From positions 1-60,494 of the forward strand of contig WANQ01000014.1 of the NCBI GenBank assembly GCA_015521735.1: DNA of 60,494 nt, read 5' to 3'. Origin of the DNA: Pyrodictiaceae archaeon. Lineage in GTDB: Archaea; Thermoproteota; Thermoprotei_A; Sulfolobales; WANQ01. Under the pieces are notes generated by a model. That model was not told the origin of the DNA and ran no database searches. It worked only from the letters and a program-made list of their open reading frames with translations. Of the stretch, positions 1 through 9,650 are shown piece after piece (within the stretch, counting starts at the first letter, position 1; each line of letters begins with the position of its first letter). Made by a program: the position numbers and the translations under genes.

Positions 1-92
1 CTTTAACATAGTAATTGGTAGTTCAATATTATGGTACACTACGTATTACTAGTCTAGGATATTTAGCTATAGTAAGCTATGCTATGATGTTG

Positions 93-839
93 CTATATTA
101 TCCCGATTATCTCTTCTAGGAATTCGATTAATTCTATTGCGAGAGTTTCTCTACACTTTACTCCAAGCTCCTTCATTATTTCACGTGGCTTATCTGTTAT
201 TATCATGTCTACTCCTAGTTTAGCCATATATCTTGCTAGTTCAACGTCATTTACAACCCATACTGCTACTATATGTCCATGTCTATGTAGTTCTCTTACT
301 ATGTCTTCTTCTACGAAGGCAGCTCTAATTGATACACCATCTACTCTTGCTCTCTCCAGGTATGTTTCCAGATCCAGTGGCTCGTCTTCAATGCTTAATA
401 GTACTGTTGCGTAGGGTATAGCCTTCTTTACAAGTACTAGGTCCTTATGATACTTTGATGTAATGTATATTTTTCCCTTGAACTTCACCTTTTCTAGTAC
501 TTCAGCAAGCTTCCATCCACGACTCCTATACTTTAAATCTAGCATTACGTCTACTCTACCATTTACGCGTTTCAAGTAGTCTTCAAGTCTTCTATGGAAT
601 AGGCTTTCAACTTCTTCGAGAATCTTTGTAAGCATTCTTTTCTTCCGCGGCTTTATCTCCTCTAATAATAGTTTTTCCTCACGTACATGTTGTATTATGA
701 GTTCTCCTTGCTCGTCTCTTACTATATCTACCTCTATTACTGGTACGCCTAGTGAAAGATAATAGTAGAGTCTTAGCTTAGTGTTAGCCCTATGCCCTAC
801 AATTAACGGTTTCCCAGAGCTAGAAGGGTCTTTATCCAA
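93..839 (-). CDS. Glycerophosphodiester phosphodiesterase family protein
   Basis: Likely cytoplasmic phosphodiesterase that splits glycerophosphodiesters into glycerol phosphate and an alcohol. The 248-residue protein has the GDPD TIM-barrel signs in order: GHR at residues 15-17, E36 and D38 in VIEVDI, a catalytic-type H51 in IIQH, the LDLKY strand in the middle, and the closing WVVND and MIITDKP strands. No signal peptide is seen. The length matches short archaeal GDPDs. The start is TTG; the next gene is divergent. Function is inferred from motifs and the natural substrate is unknown. Confidence 0.85.
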   Translation of the reverse strand: MDKDPSSSGKPLIVGHRANTKLRLYYYLSLGVPVIEVDIVRDEQGELIIQHVREEKLLLEEIKPRKKRMLTKILEEVESLFHRRLEDYLKRVNGRVDVMLDLKYRSRGWKLAEVLEKVKFKGKIYITSKYHKDLVLVKKAIPYATVLLSIEDEPLDLETYLERARVDGVSIRAAFVEEDIVRELHRHGHIVAVWVVNDVELARYMAKLGVDMIITDKPREIMKELGVKCRETLAIELIEFLEEIIGII

Positions 840-1013
840 GGCCTGTTACCAGGTTTTTAGCTTCAAGGATTACCTGGTTGGGTCTAGCAAATATAATGTT
901 TACCTTGTATAGTATTTGCTAGAGTTTACACTAGGTTTCTTAACCCCTAGTATAATATGTTCAATTGGTGGATCTTTTTAGTAAGCTGTGTTTGTTTTGA
1001 GGTGTATTCTGCT

Positions 1014-1955
1014 ATGCATTTAGCTGTTATTGGTACTGGTCGTGTTGGTAGGCCTACAGCTTATACATTACTCCTTACCAGGTTGTTTGATGAGGTAACG
1101 GTTGTGGATATAAAACCTGGTCTTGCTAGGGCTTTTGCTGAAGAGTTAAAACATGTAGCTGTAAGTAATCGTATTGATGTATCAGTTTACTGGAGTGAAC
1201 GTGACGAAGATGTTAGTGGTGCAGATGTAGTTGTTGTTACAGCTGGTTATCCACGTAGACCTGGTGAGAAGATTACTCGTCGTGAACTCGTTCCACGAAA
1301 TGCTGGTATCATCAAGTATATTGCTGAAGTAGTTCCACCACGTAATCGTGGTGCAAGATACATTATTGTAACAAACCCAGTTGACGCTATGGCTATGTTG
1401 TTTAAAAGGGTTAGCCGTGAAGAATTCGTTATAAGCACGGGTACTCATCTTGAAACACTACGTTTTCGCGCGAGACTCGCAGAAGATGCTGGTGTAGGGT
1501 TTACACGTGTTGAGGGATGGGTTGGAGGCGAACATGGACCTAACCCCGTAATTCTATGGAGTACTGTTCGCGTAAATGGTGTACCCGTAGAGGAGTACTA
1601 TAAGCTACATGGTAGGAGGCTGGATAAGCAAGCAATAGAATCATATATGAAGACCGTGAGCCGTGAAATAATAGATGCTATTGGTGGAACAGAGTATGGT
1701 CCTGCAAGTGCTTTCCGAGACATAGTTAAAGCTATAGTGTTATCAGAGGACGTATACCTCAGCGTAGCAGCACCAACAAGAATACCGGGTATAAGTGAGC
1801 CAGTATTTGTTAGCATTCCAAGGAAGATTGGGTGGATGATAGGTGATAGCTTATACGACAAGTTGAGCTTAGAGGAGAAGAAGACAATACACATGGCTGC
1901 AGAGAAGATTTATGAAACCTATAGGTGGGCTTTAGAAACAGTTGAGTTAGCGTAA
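1014..1955 (+). CDS. mdh: Malate dehydrogenase (LDH-like superfamily)
   Basis: NAD(P)-dependent oxidoreductase interconverting malate and oxaloacetate. The Rossmann motif GTGRVG lies at residues 7-12. The substrate loop is arginine-rich (YPRRPGEKITRREL), favouring malate over lactate; NPVD and the catalytic GEHG histidine follow. The catalytic aspartate of the usual LDxxRFR motif is glutamate here (LETLRFR), a mild oddity. The frame is open from an upstream ATG at 957, but the Rossmann fold begins at this ATG, and GAGGTG at 999-1004 is well spaced for it, giving 313 residues. The 3' end overlaps the convergent dipeptidase by 9 bases. Confidence 0.85.
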   Translation: MHLAVIGTGRVGRPTAYTLLLTRLFDEVTVVDIKPGLARAFAEELKHVAVSNRIDVSVYWSERDEDVSGADVVVVTAGYPRRPGEKITRRELVPRNAGIIKYIAEVVPPRNRGARYIIVTNPVDAMAMLFKRVSREEFVISTGTHLETLRFRARLAEDAGVGFTRVEGWVGGEHGPNPVILWSTVRVNGVPVEEYYKLHGRRLDKQAIESYMKTVSREIIDAIGGTEYGPASAFRDIVKAIVLSEDVYLSVAAPTRIPGISEPVFVSIPRKIGWMIGDSLYDKLSLEEKKTIHMAAEKIYETYRWALETVELA

Positions 1956-2933
1956 TACCTCCATGAACACGCGGTAAGCGTTTCTCCAAGCAATCTTTTC
2001 AACATCTTCTCTACTCATTCCCTTCTCTAAGAGCTTCTTAAACAGTAATTGTATTTTACCTATATCCTCTAGTCCTCTAGGAAGCCTTGTTGTACCTAGA
2101 TAGTCTGATCCTATAGCTAATATGTCTACTCCAAAGTTATCGTACACGTACATTAAGTGTTCTACTACTTCGTTAACTCCCACCTCTCCTTTGCCTAGGA
2201 AATCTGCTACAAAAGTTATCCCTACAACACCATTCCTATGTTTAAGCTCCTCTAAAACCTCGTCGTCAATGTTTCGTGGATGATCGTGTATTTTCTTAAT
2301 ACATGCATGACTTATAATTACGGGCTTACTCGTAATTGATAATACGTCAAGCATTGTCTTCTTGCTTGCGTGGGCTAGGTCTACTATAACACCATATCTC
2401 TCAGCAACATCTACTAGTTCACTACCACTACCCGTCAACCCATAGTCACGTTTAGACATACATGATGCAGCATACCTATTCTCAATATTCCATGTAAGCC
2501 CTAATACTCTTACACCAAGCCTATAATATACTTCGAGATCCCATGGATCATCCAGTGGGTAGGCACCCTCCAATCCTATAAGAATACCCGTACCCTTGCG
2601 TTCTCCTAGCCCTAAAAGATCACTCCTACGTTCAACGAGATAGAGGTGTTCTGGGAACTCTTTAACAAGCCTATAATAGGTAGCTATATGATCCAATACA
2701 CGCTGTTGCGTACAACGGAAAACAGTTCCCCTAACACGTTCTCCTCCAACATACTTGTATTCACCAGGAAATGCTGCTCCAACAACAAGTACTACATTAC
2801 CTCTACCATACTTAGGAATATCAACATGGCGTTCAAAGTCAACGTTAAAGGGCTTTACATTCCTTTCAGACTCAAGTATATAAGCAGAGATATCCTCGTG
2901 CAAATCAATTACAGGAAAAGGCTTAGAAGCCAA
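1947..2933 (-). CDS. Membrane dipeptidase-like metallopeptidase (family M19)
   Basis: Predicted zinc dipeptidase of the renal dipeptidase family. Motifs in order are DLHEDI near the N-terminus (HxD metal ligands), EGAYPLDD, LTWNxENRYA, VDLAHAS, ISHA followed by HPRNIDDE, and IGSDYLGT near residue 280. These are the family's metal and substrate sites. Length (328) is typical. No membrane anchor is visible, so it is probably cytoplasmic despite the family name. The start is TTG. It converges on malate dehydrogenase. Confidence 0.85.
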   Translation of the reverse strand: MASKPFPVIDLHEDISAYILESERNVKPFNVDFERHVDIPKYGRGNVVLVVGAAFPGEYKYVGGERVRGTVFRCTQQRVLDHIATYYRLVKEFPEHLYLVERRSDLLGLGERKGTGILIGLEGAYPLDDPWDLEVYYRLGVRVLGLTWNIENRYAASCMSKRDYGLTGSGSELVDVAERYGVIVDLAHASKKTMLDVLSITSKPVIISHACIKKIHDHPRNIDDEVLEELKHRNGVVGITFVADFLGKGEVGVNEVVEHLMYVYDNFGVDILAIGSDYLGTTRLPRGLEDIGKIQLLFKKLLEKGMSREDVEKIAWRNAYRVFMEVLR

Positions 2934-3142
2934 GCCTATTACGCCCCAAGACTACCTTACATGTAGACAATACAAAAAAGTATGCATTCTAGGTAAAACG
3001 TGCTGAGAAAGAAATTACTTAATTCCATAATACTATACCTCTAAGCGTTTAGAAATAAGCGTTAATGGCTATAATAGATGTATGGCTATATATTTTTTAA
3101 TATTTAAGTGAACATGTTATCCAGGAATAAGAGGGCGGCCTC

Positions 3143-3502
3143 ATGGGATATGTTCGTGTGAAGGGAGTTATCGCTAACCCTTTTAAAAGAGATCTTAGAG
3201 TAGAAGTAGAGTTCATAGCTGATACAAGTGCAATATATACCATGATACCTAAACATATTGCTGAAAAACTCGATCTCAAGGTAGTGGATAAGAGGAGGTT
3301 TAGGATTGCTAGTGGTGAAGTAGTTGAATACCCTATTTCTGAAGCATATGTAATGGTAGAGGGAAGAGGAGTTACAAGCCTTGTCGTAATAGGGTCCGAG
3401 AAAACTCCACCACTTCTAGGAGCAACGACCCTAGAACTACTTGGATTTCAAGTAGACCCTGTAACAGGGAAGCTAAAGCCACTAGAACTCATGATCTTAT
3501 AA
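3143..3502 (+). CDS. Retropepsin-like (clan AA) aspartic protease homologue
   Basis: Small protein (119 residues) with the one-domain retropepsin layout: an N-terminal strand region, then ADTSAIYTMIP where catalytic proteins have DTGA, a hydrophobic core, and a C-terminal GATTLELLGF equivalent to the second hydrophobic-glycine motif. The catalytic aspartate is kept but the DTG glycine is serine, so activity is uncertain. The ATG has GAGG about 10 bases upstream and an AT-rich TATA-like stretch around 3090-3105. It stands alone. A related degenerate protein lies at 16237. Confidence 0.65.
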   Translation: MGYVRVKGVIANPFKRDLRVEVEFIADTSAIYTMIPKHIAEKLDLKVVDKRRFRIASGEVVEYPISEAYVMVEGRGVTSLVVIGSEKTPPLLGATTLELLGFQVDPVTGKLKPLELMIL

Positions 3503-3670
3503 AATCCCATTTAACCTATCACATTACTATTCTCGTATTCAGTATTCTACTTAGATGAATTAAGATGTCAAGGCTCTTTGAACAGCTTATGTTATGGTAG
3601 GTTACAGTAACTACTATAATAGTTGTGTAGGCATTAGAGCACTAGGCTTAACGTTAAACTATGATTACGG

Positions 3671-3925
3671 GTGTACGTGTTGGGCCAAGAATATGAGTGT
3701 AAGAGGTATCCCTGTATACATGTTGTAGTTGATTACTCTAAGAAGATTTATGCATTATTTCTTGAAACCTCTGATGGAGACATAATACATGTTCCTGCAA
3801 GTGAGGTTATAGTAGCAGCTGATAAGGTATTAGAGCTTTCTAAGGCAAGGTTTCGTGAAGCAAGAGGCGATGAAGTAGACTGGCTTGCAGAGGAGAAACT
3901 AGGTGCAATGAGGATAGAGGAGTAG
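3671..3925 (+). CDS. Small conserved-looking protein of unknown function
   Basis: An 84-residue charged protein starting at GTG (a second in-frame GTG is at 3677). It is not recognised. The centre resembles a small beta barrel (HVVVDYSKKIYALFLET, then DGDIIHVPASEVIV) and the C-terminus is an acidic helix. No ribosome site is obvious. TTAACGTTAAA just upstream may be a TATA box, which would suggest a leaderless mRNA. Neighbours give no clue to function. Confidence 0.55.
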   Translation: MYVLGQEYECKRYPCIHVVVDYSKKIYALFLETSDGDIIHVPASEVIVAADKVLELSKARFREARGDEVDWLAEEKLGAMRIEE

Positions 3926-3945
3926 TGTAGCGAGTACATGTAGTT

Positions 3946-6792
3946 CTAGGTTTTCCAGTATGGTTTTGTTCTAGCATATTCTTTCTCTGCTTCCAGTATT
4001 GCCTTGTAGAATTCTCTTTCTCCTCCATGCACTAGTCTTGATAACACTTTGACTGCAGTTTTCGGCCCTACTCCATGTGCTGCTAGAGCTATTACTGCTT
4101 GCCTACCATAGGATAAGACTAGATTAGCAACCTCTTTGGCACGGTTTAGTTTTTGTTTTTCTTCTCTTCGTAGTTTTTCTCCGCGTAGGTTCTTGGATAC
4201 TATTTTCTCTAGATCATCGTCTACGCGTGTTACTGCTATAAACCTTGAACTACACTTAGGGCATATTGTGTCATCTATATCACCTACACGTTTAACCATA
4301 CTCCACCCACACATTAGACATACTAGTTTTACTTTTCGATTCATAAGCCTCTTCTTAACTAGTTCTGCTAGTACTTCAGCTGGTATACCTGGTGCTACAA
4401 TGTCTTGTAGGTATATGTTGGATAAGAGTTCTCTAGTAACTGGTAGAGGAGTCTTACCAGTTGAGACTACCATTAAGCTTATTCTCCCATTCCTAATACC
4501 CTCTATAAACCTACCTACTGCTTCAATGTCAATCTTCTCCGTATAGACTTCTCTAAGAGCTTCTCTACCAATAACTGTTCCAGCTAGTTGATCAGCAAAT
4601 CTAGCTATTTGCCTCAAACTAGCATCCTTTGATACTACTCCAAAACGTCTTGCAACGTGGAGTAGCCTCCACTTATACATGTTTGTTTTAGGTAAGGCTT
4701 GGTCTAGAATAGAGCGTATCGATACCTCGTCTAGGGTTTTCAGTACTTCAACTACTATTTTAGGGTTAATTGGGTAGGCTGGAGCAAGGACTATATGGTA
4801 TTGATCACTCTTATAGGCTATACTTATTCCTAGTTTCCTTGACAAAATAGTTGACAAGACTATTCCTAGTGCCTGATTACCCATACTACCTAATCCTACA
4901 TGAACTACTATAAGGTCTCCAGTCGCCTCAACAACAACTAGGTTATCTGATGGAATAGGCTTACCCTCCCTAACATGCTCTTCTATTACTTTCAAGACCT
5001 TCTCAGCAGCTTCAATTGACGCATTATACTCTTCTACAAGTATGCGTACAGCCTTCTCTCGTGAAGTCTTTAAAGCCTCATATAGCCTCCTCCTCAACGC
5101 CATAGCTTCTCTAGCAGCCCAATAGTCTACTGGTATAAGCTCTCCCTCCCATGCAGGTGGTACTCCCTCAATTTTTTCAACTGGCTCTACATCCACTATG
5201 AGTGAGTCATGGTCTACTCCAACTGTTCTCCAAACCCTACCTCCAAGAATAAACATGTAGCCTGGTTCAAGGCTTGTTACAACGAATTCTTCATCTAGTT
5301 CACCAATGTATGTTCGAGTAACAATATTTCTAACACGATAGTGTTTAACATCGGGGATCATTGATGTACCATAATAGTACTTGTATGAACCCTTACTTAG
5401 CCTATAGTATTCTCCGTCTACCCTAACCAAGCCCTGAGATTCTAGTTGCTCAAGTACTTCAAGTAGCTCCTCTTTACTTAGATTACGGTAGGGGTATGCT
5501 CTACGTACAATTTCGTAAGCGTAGTCTATTCTAACACGGTTACCGTTCTCCATAGCTATACCTACAAGCTGGTGAGCGAGAACATCATAGGATTTCTCAT
5601 GTATCCTAGGCTCCTCTAAATCTCCTGAAACAGCTCTCCGGGCAAGTACTAGTGATTCAACTATGTCGTCAAAGTTCTCGTAAGCTACTATTACTCCACG
5701 AGGCTTCTCCTCTAACCTATGACCACTTCTACCAACTCTTTGAACTAGTCTAAGAGCTTGCCTGGGACTCATGTACTGTACTACAAGGTCTACATGGCCT
5801 ATATCTATTCCTAGCTCTAAGCTACTAGTACATACTAGAGCCTTAATCCTACGATTCTTGAATTCTTCTTCAGCGCTGATCCTCTCCTCCCTAGAAAGAC
5901 TTCCATGATGTACTCTTACTTTTTCGCCAAGAAGCTTCTTAAGCCTAGAAGCAAGTATTTCAGCTGTATCACGTGTGTTAGTGAATACTAGTACACCATT
6001 GGATTCCTCTACTAGTTCTGTTATCCTCCGAATACGTGCAACTACCTGGGGTGTCGTGTTTAAGTCTTCAGCTAACAGTAAGTCATCCTCCTTGGGATTA
6101 GGGGCTTCAACTCTAATCTCCATTCCACGTGGGAACTTGACTTCAACTACCTCAACTCTTCTACCATTACCTCCAAGAAACCTCCTAGCTACCTCTACAT
6201 CACCTATAGTAGCTGATAAACCTATACGTTGAAAACCATACCTACTAGCCTCAACTAGTCTCTCTAAAGCAATTGCTAGCTGAGTACCACGCTTACTATC
6301 AAGTAGTTCGTGTACTTCATCAACAATAACCCATCTCACAGTCCTTAGGTTACGCCTCATTTTCTCATGGACTAAGAGGAATTGTAGGGTTTCAGGTGTA
6401 GTAATCAATATGTCTGGTGGATTAGCAGCTATCTTAGCCCTAGCTCTTTGAGGAGTATCACCGTGACGTATAGCTATAGTGAATCCTAGTGAATGAGCTA
6501 TATACTCTACTCTACGGAAAATATCCCTATTAAGAGCTCTAAGAGGAGTAATGTAGAGTACAACAACACCATGTAAACCATAGAGGTTACGGGAAAGCAT
6601 TAAGGAGAATATGGGAAATAGTGCAGCCTCGGTCTTACCACTACCAGTAGGTGCAACAATAAGAGTATGAACACCTCTAAGTATAACTGGAATAGCTTTC
6701 TCCTGAACTGGCGTAGGCTTAGCATAGCCCAGTTTCTCTAATATGCTCCTCAGCTTTGGATGGAGTCTCTCGAATATGTTTTTCATTTCCAT
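3946..6792 (-). CDS. lhr: Lhr-like superfamily 2 helicase
   Basis: Large ATP-dependent nucleic-acid helicase (948 residues) of the archaeal Lhr group, implicated in DNA repair and recombination. Motif I is APTGSGKTE near residue 50, motif II is DEVHEL near 158, motif III is SAT, and the C-terminal helicase motifs include TSSLELGIDIGHVD and QRVGRSGHR. A winged-helix and Lhr core follow, then a C-terminal four-cysteine zinc site (CLMCGW and CPKCSS). The ATG is followed closely by another in-frame ATG. It is single-gene and convergent with the small gene at 3671. Confidence 0.92.
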   Translation of the reverse strand: MEMKNIFERLHPKLRSILEKLGYAKPTPVQEKAIPVILRGVHTLIVAPTGSGKTEAALFPIFSLMLSRNLYGLHGVVVLYITPLRALNRDIFRRVEYIAHSLGFTIAIRHGDTPQRARAKIAANPPDILITTPETLQFLLVHEKMRRNLRTVRWVIVDEVHELLDSKRGTQLAIALERLVEASRYGFQRIGLSATIGDVEVARRFLGGNGRRVEVVEVKFPRGMEIRVEAPNPKEDDLLLAEDLNTTPQVVARIRRITELVEESNGVLVFTNTRDTAEILASRLKKLLGEKVRVHHGSLSREERISAEEEFKNRRIKALVCTSSLELGIDIGHVDLVVQYMSPRQALRLVQRVGRSGHRLEEKPRGVIVAYENFDDIVESLVLARRAVSGDLEEPRIHEKSYDVLAHQLVGIAMENGNRVRIDYAYEIVRRAYPYRNLSKEELLEVLEQLESQGLVRVDGEYYRLSKGSYKYYYGTSMIPDVKHYRVRNIVTRTYIGELDEEFVVTSLEPGYMFILGGRVWRTVGVDHDSLIVDVEPVEKIEGVPPAWEGELIPVDYWAAREAMALRRRLYEALKTSREKAVRILVEEYNASIEAAEKVLKVIEEHVREGKPIPSDNLVVVEATGDLIVVHVGLGSMGNQALGIVLSTILSRKLGISIAYKSDQYHIVLAPAYPINPKIVVEVLKTLDEVSIRSILDQALPKTNMYKWRLLHVARRFGVVSKDASLRQIARFADQLAGTVIGREALREVYTEKIDIEAVGRFIEGIRNGRISLMVVSTGKTPLPVTRELLSNIYLQDIVAPGIPAEVLAELVKKRLMNRKVKLVCLMCGWSMVKRVGDIDDTICPKCSSRFIAVTRVDDDLEKIVSKNLRGEKLRREEKQKLNRAKEVANLVLSYGRQAVIALAAHGVGPKTAVKVLSRLVHGGEREFYKAILEAEKEYARTKPYWKT

Positions 6793-6908
6793 TTAACCCT
6801 TATATGACTGCTATGTAGTCCGCTTGTGCCTGGGCTTGTATTCTTTTACAGCAAAGCTTATTAATTAAATCTAATTAATCAGCTTGCAGGTAGGGTTAGG
6901 CTTAAACT

Positions 6909-7661
6909 ATGATGCCTGTAGCCATACTAGTATTATGTGTAGCTAGTTTATCAGCAATAATGTTTACCCTACTTAGCCTTGGATATGCAACGGTATTCAT
7001 ACTCACATTAAACTTCATAGGCGTTACAAGTCTATCAGAATACGTATCCATAGTACTACTATCACAAATACCCGTATCAATTCTAGCAGCTAGGCTACGT
7101 AGAAGAATAGTGGAAAGTAAAAGGCATGGTACCTTAAATGCAGTAATACTAGGAGTAGCAGCTATATCAGGGTTTACGGCAGCATTATTTCTAGGTATAA
7201 GGCTAGGAGATGAAGTAAGGGTCATAGCCTTATCAGCTACATCGCTTTTAGCAGCTCTAGCTATGAGCAACAAAGCTTCGAGAACTAGTGATACGAGGAG
7301 CTCGTCAATAGTAACTGGTATCGTAGGAGGTATTGTTAAAGGCGTATTAGGTGGAGGAGTTACACCAGTAATATTAGCATTACAGAGATTTACTGGTTTA
7401 AGCCTAGATGACTCAATGTACCGTACCTTTATCGCATTAGCATTAATGAGTATTGCTTCATCAATACCATACATGCTATCATACAGCTTAGACTACGTAG
7501 TATTGGTCTCAGCTATTATTGGAGGCTTAATAGGGGTAGTTGTGGGCGAGAAAATAGTTCTGGCCCTAACGTCTAGGCGTAGAGAAAAGCTTTCAATGAC
7601 AGCATACATTACCCTTGCTTTACTGGGTATACTATCCTTTATAGTAAAGCTCTATTCCTAG
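6909..7661 (+). CDS. TauE/SafE-family membrane permease
   Basis: Polytopic membrane protein (250 residues, about 7-8 helices) of the sulfite-exporter TauE/SafE type, which moves small anions. The family's internal duplication shows as GFTAALFLG in the first half and VKGVLGGGVTPVIL in the second, followed by the RTFIALALMS helix and a LIGVVVGEKI helix. It could carry sulfite, organosulfonates or another anion; the sequence does not say which. Two adjacent in-frame ATGs mark the start. An AT-rich promoter lies between it and the divergent helicase. Confidence 0.7.
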   Translation: MMPVAILVLCVASLSAIMFTLLSLGYATVFILTLNFIGVTSLSEYVSIVLLSQIPVSILAARLRRRIVESKRHGTLNAVILGVAAISGFTAALFLGIRLGDEVRVIALSATSLLAALAMSNKASRTSDTRSSSIVTGIVGGIVKGVLGGGVTPVILALQRFTGLSLDDSMYRTFIALALMSIASSIPYMLSYSLDYVVLVSAIIGGLIGVVVGEKIVLALTSRRREKLSMTAYITLALLGILSFIVKLYS

Positions 7662-7757
7662 GAAAAACTAGCCTAAACTAACACTTATATGCTTAGACAA
7701 TACTAGGAGAAACCATAGGCCAAGTTGTACTTGAGGAAAAATAGAGTCTTATAGAGG

Positions 7758-8648
7758 TTGAAGGTAGAGGTGCCGTTAAAGATACTTGTAGTAGGCTTAC
7801 TAAGATATGATTCAGGTAAAACTAGTACAGTATTATCAATTATAAGGGAGGCAAAGAATAGAGGATTCGATATAGGGGTTTCTAAGCCTATAAGTGGATT
7901 TGACGCATGGAGTCAGTTCAAATACGTGTTGAAGAGTATGGAGCTTGGCGTACTAGTTGGTGAAGACCTAACACTATTGTATGGTGAGGCTTCTCCAAAT
8001 GAGCCAGTAGAAGTTGTAGGACCACTAGTTATGCTATTAGCACCACCTGACCCAGAAGCATATTCGTGGAGGCTTTCAACTTATACAGCTTTAACGTCTA
8101 GTACAGTTGACCAAGTAACAGTTATTAGAGTAACCAAGTGTTCGGAGGAAAAACATTATACAAGCCACTACATGGTTGAAGAAAACATAGCCCATACACC
8201 TAGTGCTATGAAAGACATGCTATACAAGCTAGTAGGCATGCTTAAACCTAAGCCTGAAAACGTGGGCAAGAGCTTTGTTGAAGAACTATTCAGAGAGGAC
8301 ACTATATCCGGAATAGATGAATGTGTTAGAAACGTGATGATGAACTATGACTTAGTCGTAGTTGAATCATATAATGATGCAGCAGCACCAACTCTATCCT
8401 CAACTAATGTGGATGTTGTTGTAGCTGTAGGTCCAGGTAAAATAGCCTTATATAATGGTGAACGCTATAGACGTGCACTAAGCCTTGTAGGTGAAATAAG
8501 AAATCCACTAGCAACTACTACGAGCGAGGTTCTATCATTAGTAAAGCCTGCTAAGACCATTAATGCTAAACCCGTTGTAGACCCTAAGCATGCTAGAGAG
8601 CCGTGGGCTGAGGGCTTACTAGATGAGATATTGAGAATTAAACATTAG
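7758..8648 (+). CDS. BioD/CobQ-like P-loop NTPase of unknown role
   Basis: Predicted ATPase or GTPase of the dethiobiotin-synthetase-like SIMIBI class. A modified P-loop, YDSGKTST, follows the first beta strand (ILVVGLLR), and VSKPISGFD resembles the switch after the P-loop in BioD-like proteins. The strand DLVVVESYNDAA would be the Walker B region. No biotin genes are nearby, so a biotin role is unlikely. The start is TTG; GTG at 7770 is an alternative, since both follow a GAGG-rich stretch. It sits alone on its strand ahead of the ThiN regulator. Confidence 0.6.
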   Translation: MKVEVPLKILVVGLLRYDSGKTSTVLSIIREAKNRGFDIGVSKPISGFDAWSQFKYVLKSMELGVLVGEDLTLLYGEASPNEPVEVVGPLVMLLAPPDPEAYSWRLSTYTALTSSTVDQVTVIRVTKCSEEKHYTSHYMVEENIAHTPSAMKDMLYKLVGMLKPKPENVGKSFVEELFREDTISGIDECVRNVMMNYDLVVVESYNDAAAPTLSSTNVDVVVAVGPGKIALYNGERYRRALSLVGEIRNPLATTTSEVLSLVKPAKTINAKPVVDPKHAREPWAEGLLDEILRIKH

Positions 8649-8747
8649 AGTTCACGATCAATGTTCTATAAGATTGTTGTAGAACACTGTGTTGTAAACA
8701 GGTTTATAACCGGGTAAACAAGGACTATAATCAATTGGGATACTATA

Positions 8748-9650
8748 GTGCTCCCTCACGAGCTTGCTTCAAGGTATGTATCACCGTACCTCAAGGCACT
8801 GGTAGCGAAGGAGTTAAGTGAGAAGGGTCTTAGCCAGGTAAAGATATCTCGTATCCTAGGTATAAGTCAGGCCATGGTTAACAACTATCTATCCAAGCCC
8901 AAGGAATACTATATCATGCAACTCGAGAAGGCAGGTCTTAGCCGAGAAGATGTAGAAAAATACGTTTACAGCCTAGTAGCCCAATACAATTCACACCAAG
9001 ACTTCATGTACACGTTTACATCAATACTCAATGAGGTATTAGCAACTAGGAAGCTATGTAAGCTACATATTAGGATCAGCCCTGGAATAGACGAGAACTG
9101 TAATATATGTAATGAGCTATTCCAGTATAAGTTAAGGGATCCACACATAAGACTTGTAGAAAAACTAGTTAACAAAATAGTAGGTCACCCTAGAGCTGTT
9201 GAACTAATACCAGAGGTAGGCTCAAACATAGTATATGCTCCTCCAAGAGCTCAAAGCGTACAAGAGCTAATAGCCGTGCCTGGTAGGATAGTTAAGGTAC
9301 GTGACAAAGCAGTACCTGTAGGAAAACCCTCATATGGTGGTAGTCGTTTCCTTGCATCACTACTCCTTGAGGCAAGGTCTACTGAGCCTAAGATAAACTG
9401 TATAGTAAACATTAGGTATAGGAGAGAATACGTTGAAGGTCTTAAGAAGAAGGGTTATAGTGTAGTAGAAGTTGGGCCAAGTAGTAGTCCTAAGGAGCAG
9501 TTCATTAAAGTAGTTGAAGCAATACGTAGAACTCCAGGTGTAAAGAAGGTAGTAGTTGATCTTGGAGCTATAGGTCTTGAGCCAACAATATATGTTTTCC
9601 ACGAAGACCCTGTAGCACTTGTAAACGATATACTAGGGCTACTGGGCTAG
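8748..9650 (+). CDS. thiR: HTH-ThiN transcriptional regulator (ThiR-like)
   Basis: DNA-binding repressor type known to control thiamine genes in archaea. Residues 20-55 form a helix-turn-helix (LSQVKISRILGISQAMVNNY). A cysteine pair CxxC at about 120 precedes the ligand-binding ThiN domain (residues 130-300), seen in VGSNIVYAPPRA, VPGRIV, KPSYGGSRFLA and GYSVVEVGP. The fused HTH indicates regulation rather than thiamine-phosphate synthesis. No thiamine gene is adjacent, so its targets lie elsewhere. A TATA-like TTTATAAC lies about 40 bases upstream of the GTG. Its end overlaps the convergent aminopeptidase by 4 bases. Confidence 0.8.
   Translation: MLPHELASRYVSPYLKALVAKELSEKGLSQVKISRILGISQAMVNNYLSKPKEYYIMQLEKAGLSREDVEKYVYSLVAQYNSHQDFMYTFTSILNEVLATRKLCKLHIRISPGIDENCNICNELFQYKLRDPHIRLVEKLVNKIVGHPRAVELIPEVGSNIVYAPPRAQSVQELIAVPGRIVKVRDKAVPVGKPSYGGSRFLASLLLEARSTEPKINCIVNIRYRREYVEGLKKKGYSVVEVGPSSSPKEQFIKVVEAIRRTPGVKKVVVDLGAIGLEPTIYVFHEDPVALVNDILGLLG

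Noticed and set aside
6902-7474. Long minus-strand frame (190 codons) opposite the TauE-like gene
   Set aside because: It is a shadow of the hydrophobic plus-strand gene: low-complexity Ser/Ala/Thr content, no motif, no ribosome site, and the plus strand has clear family motifs.
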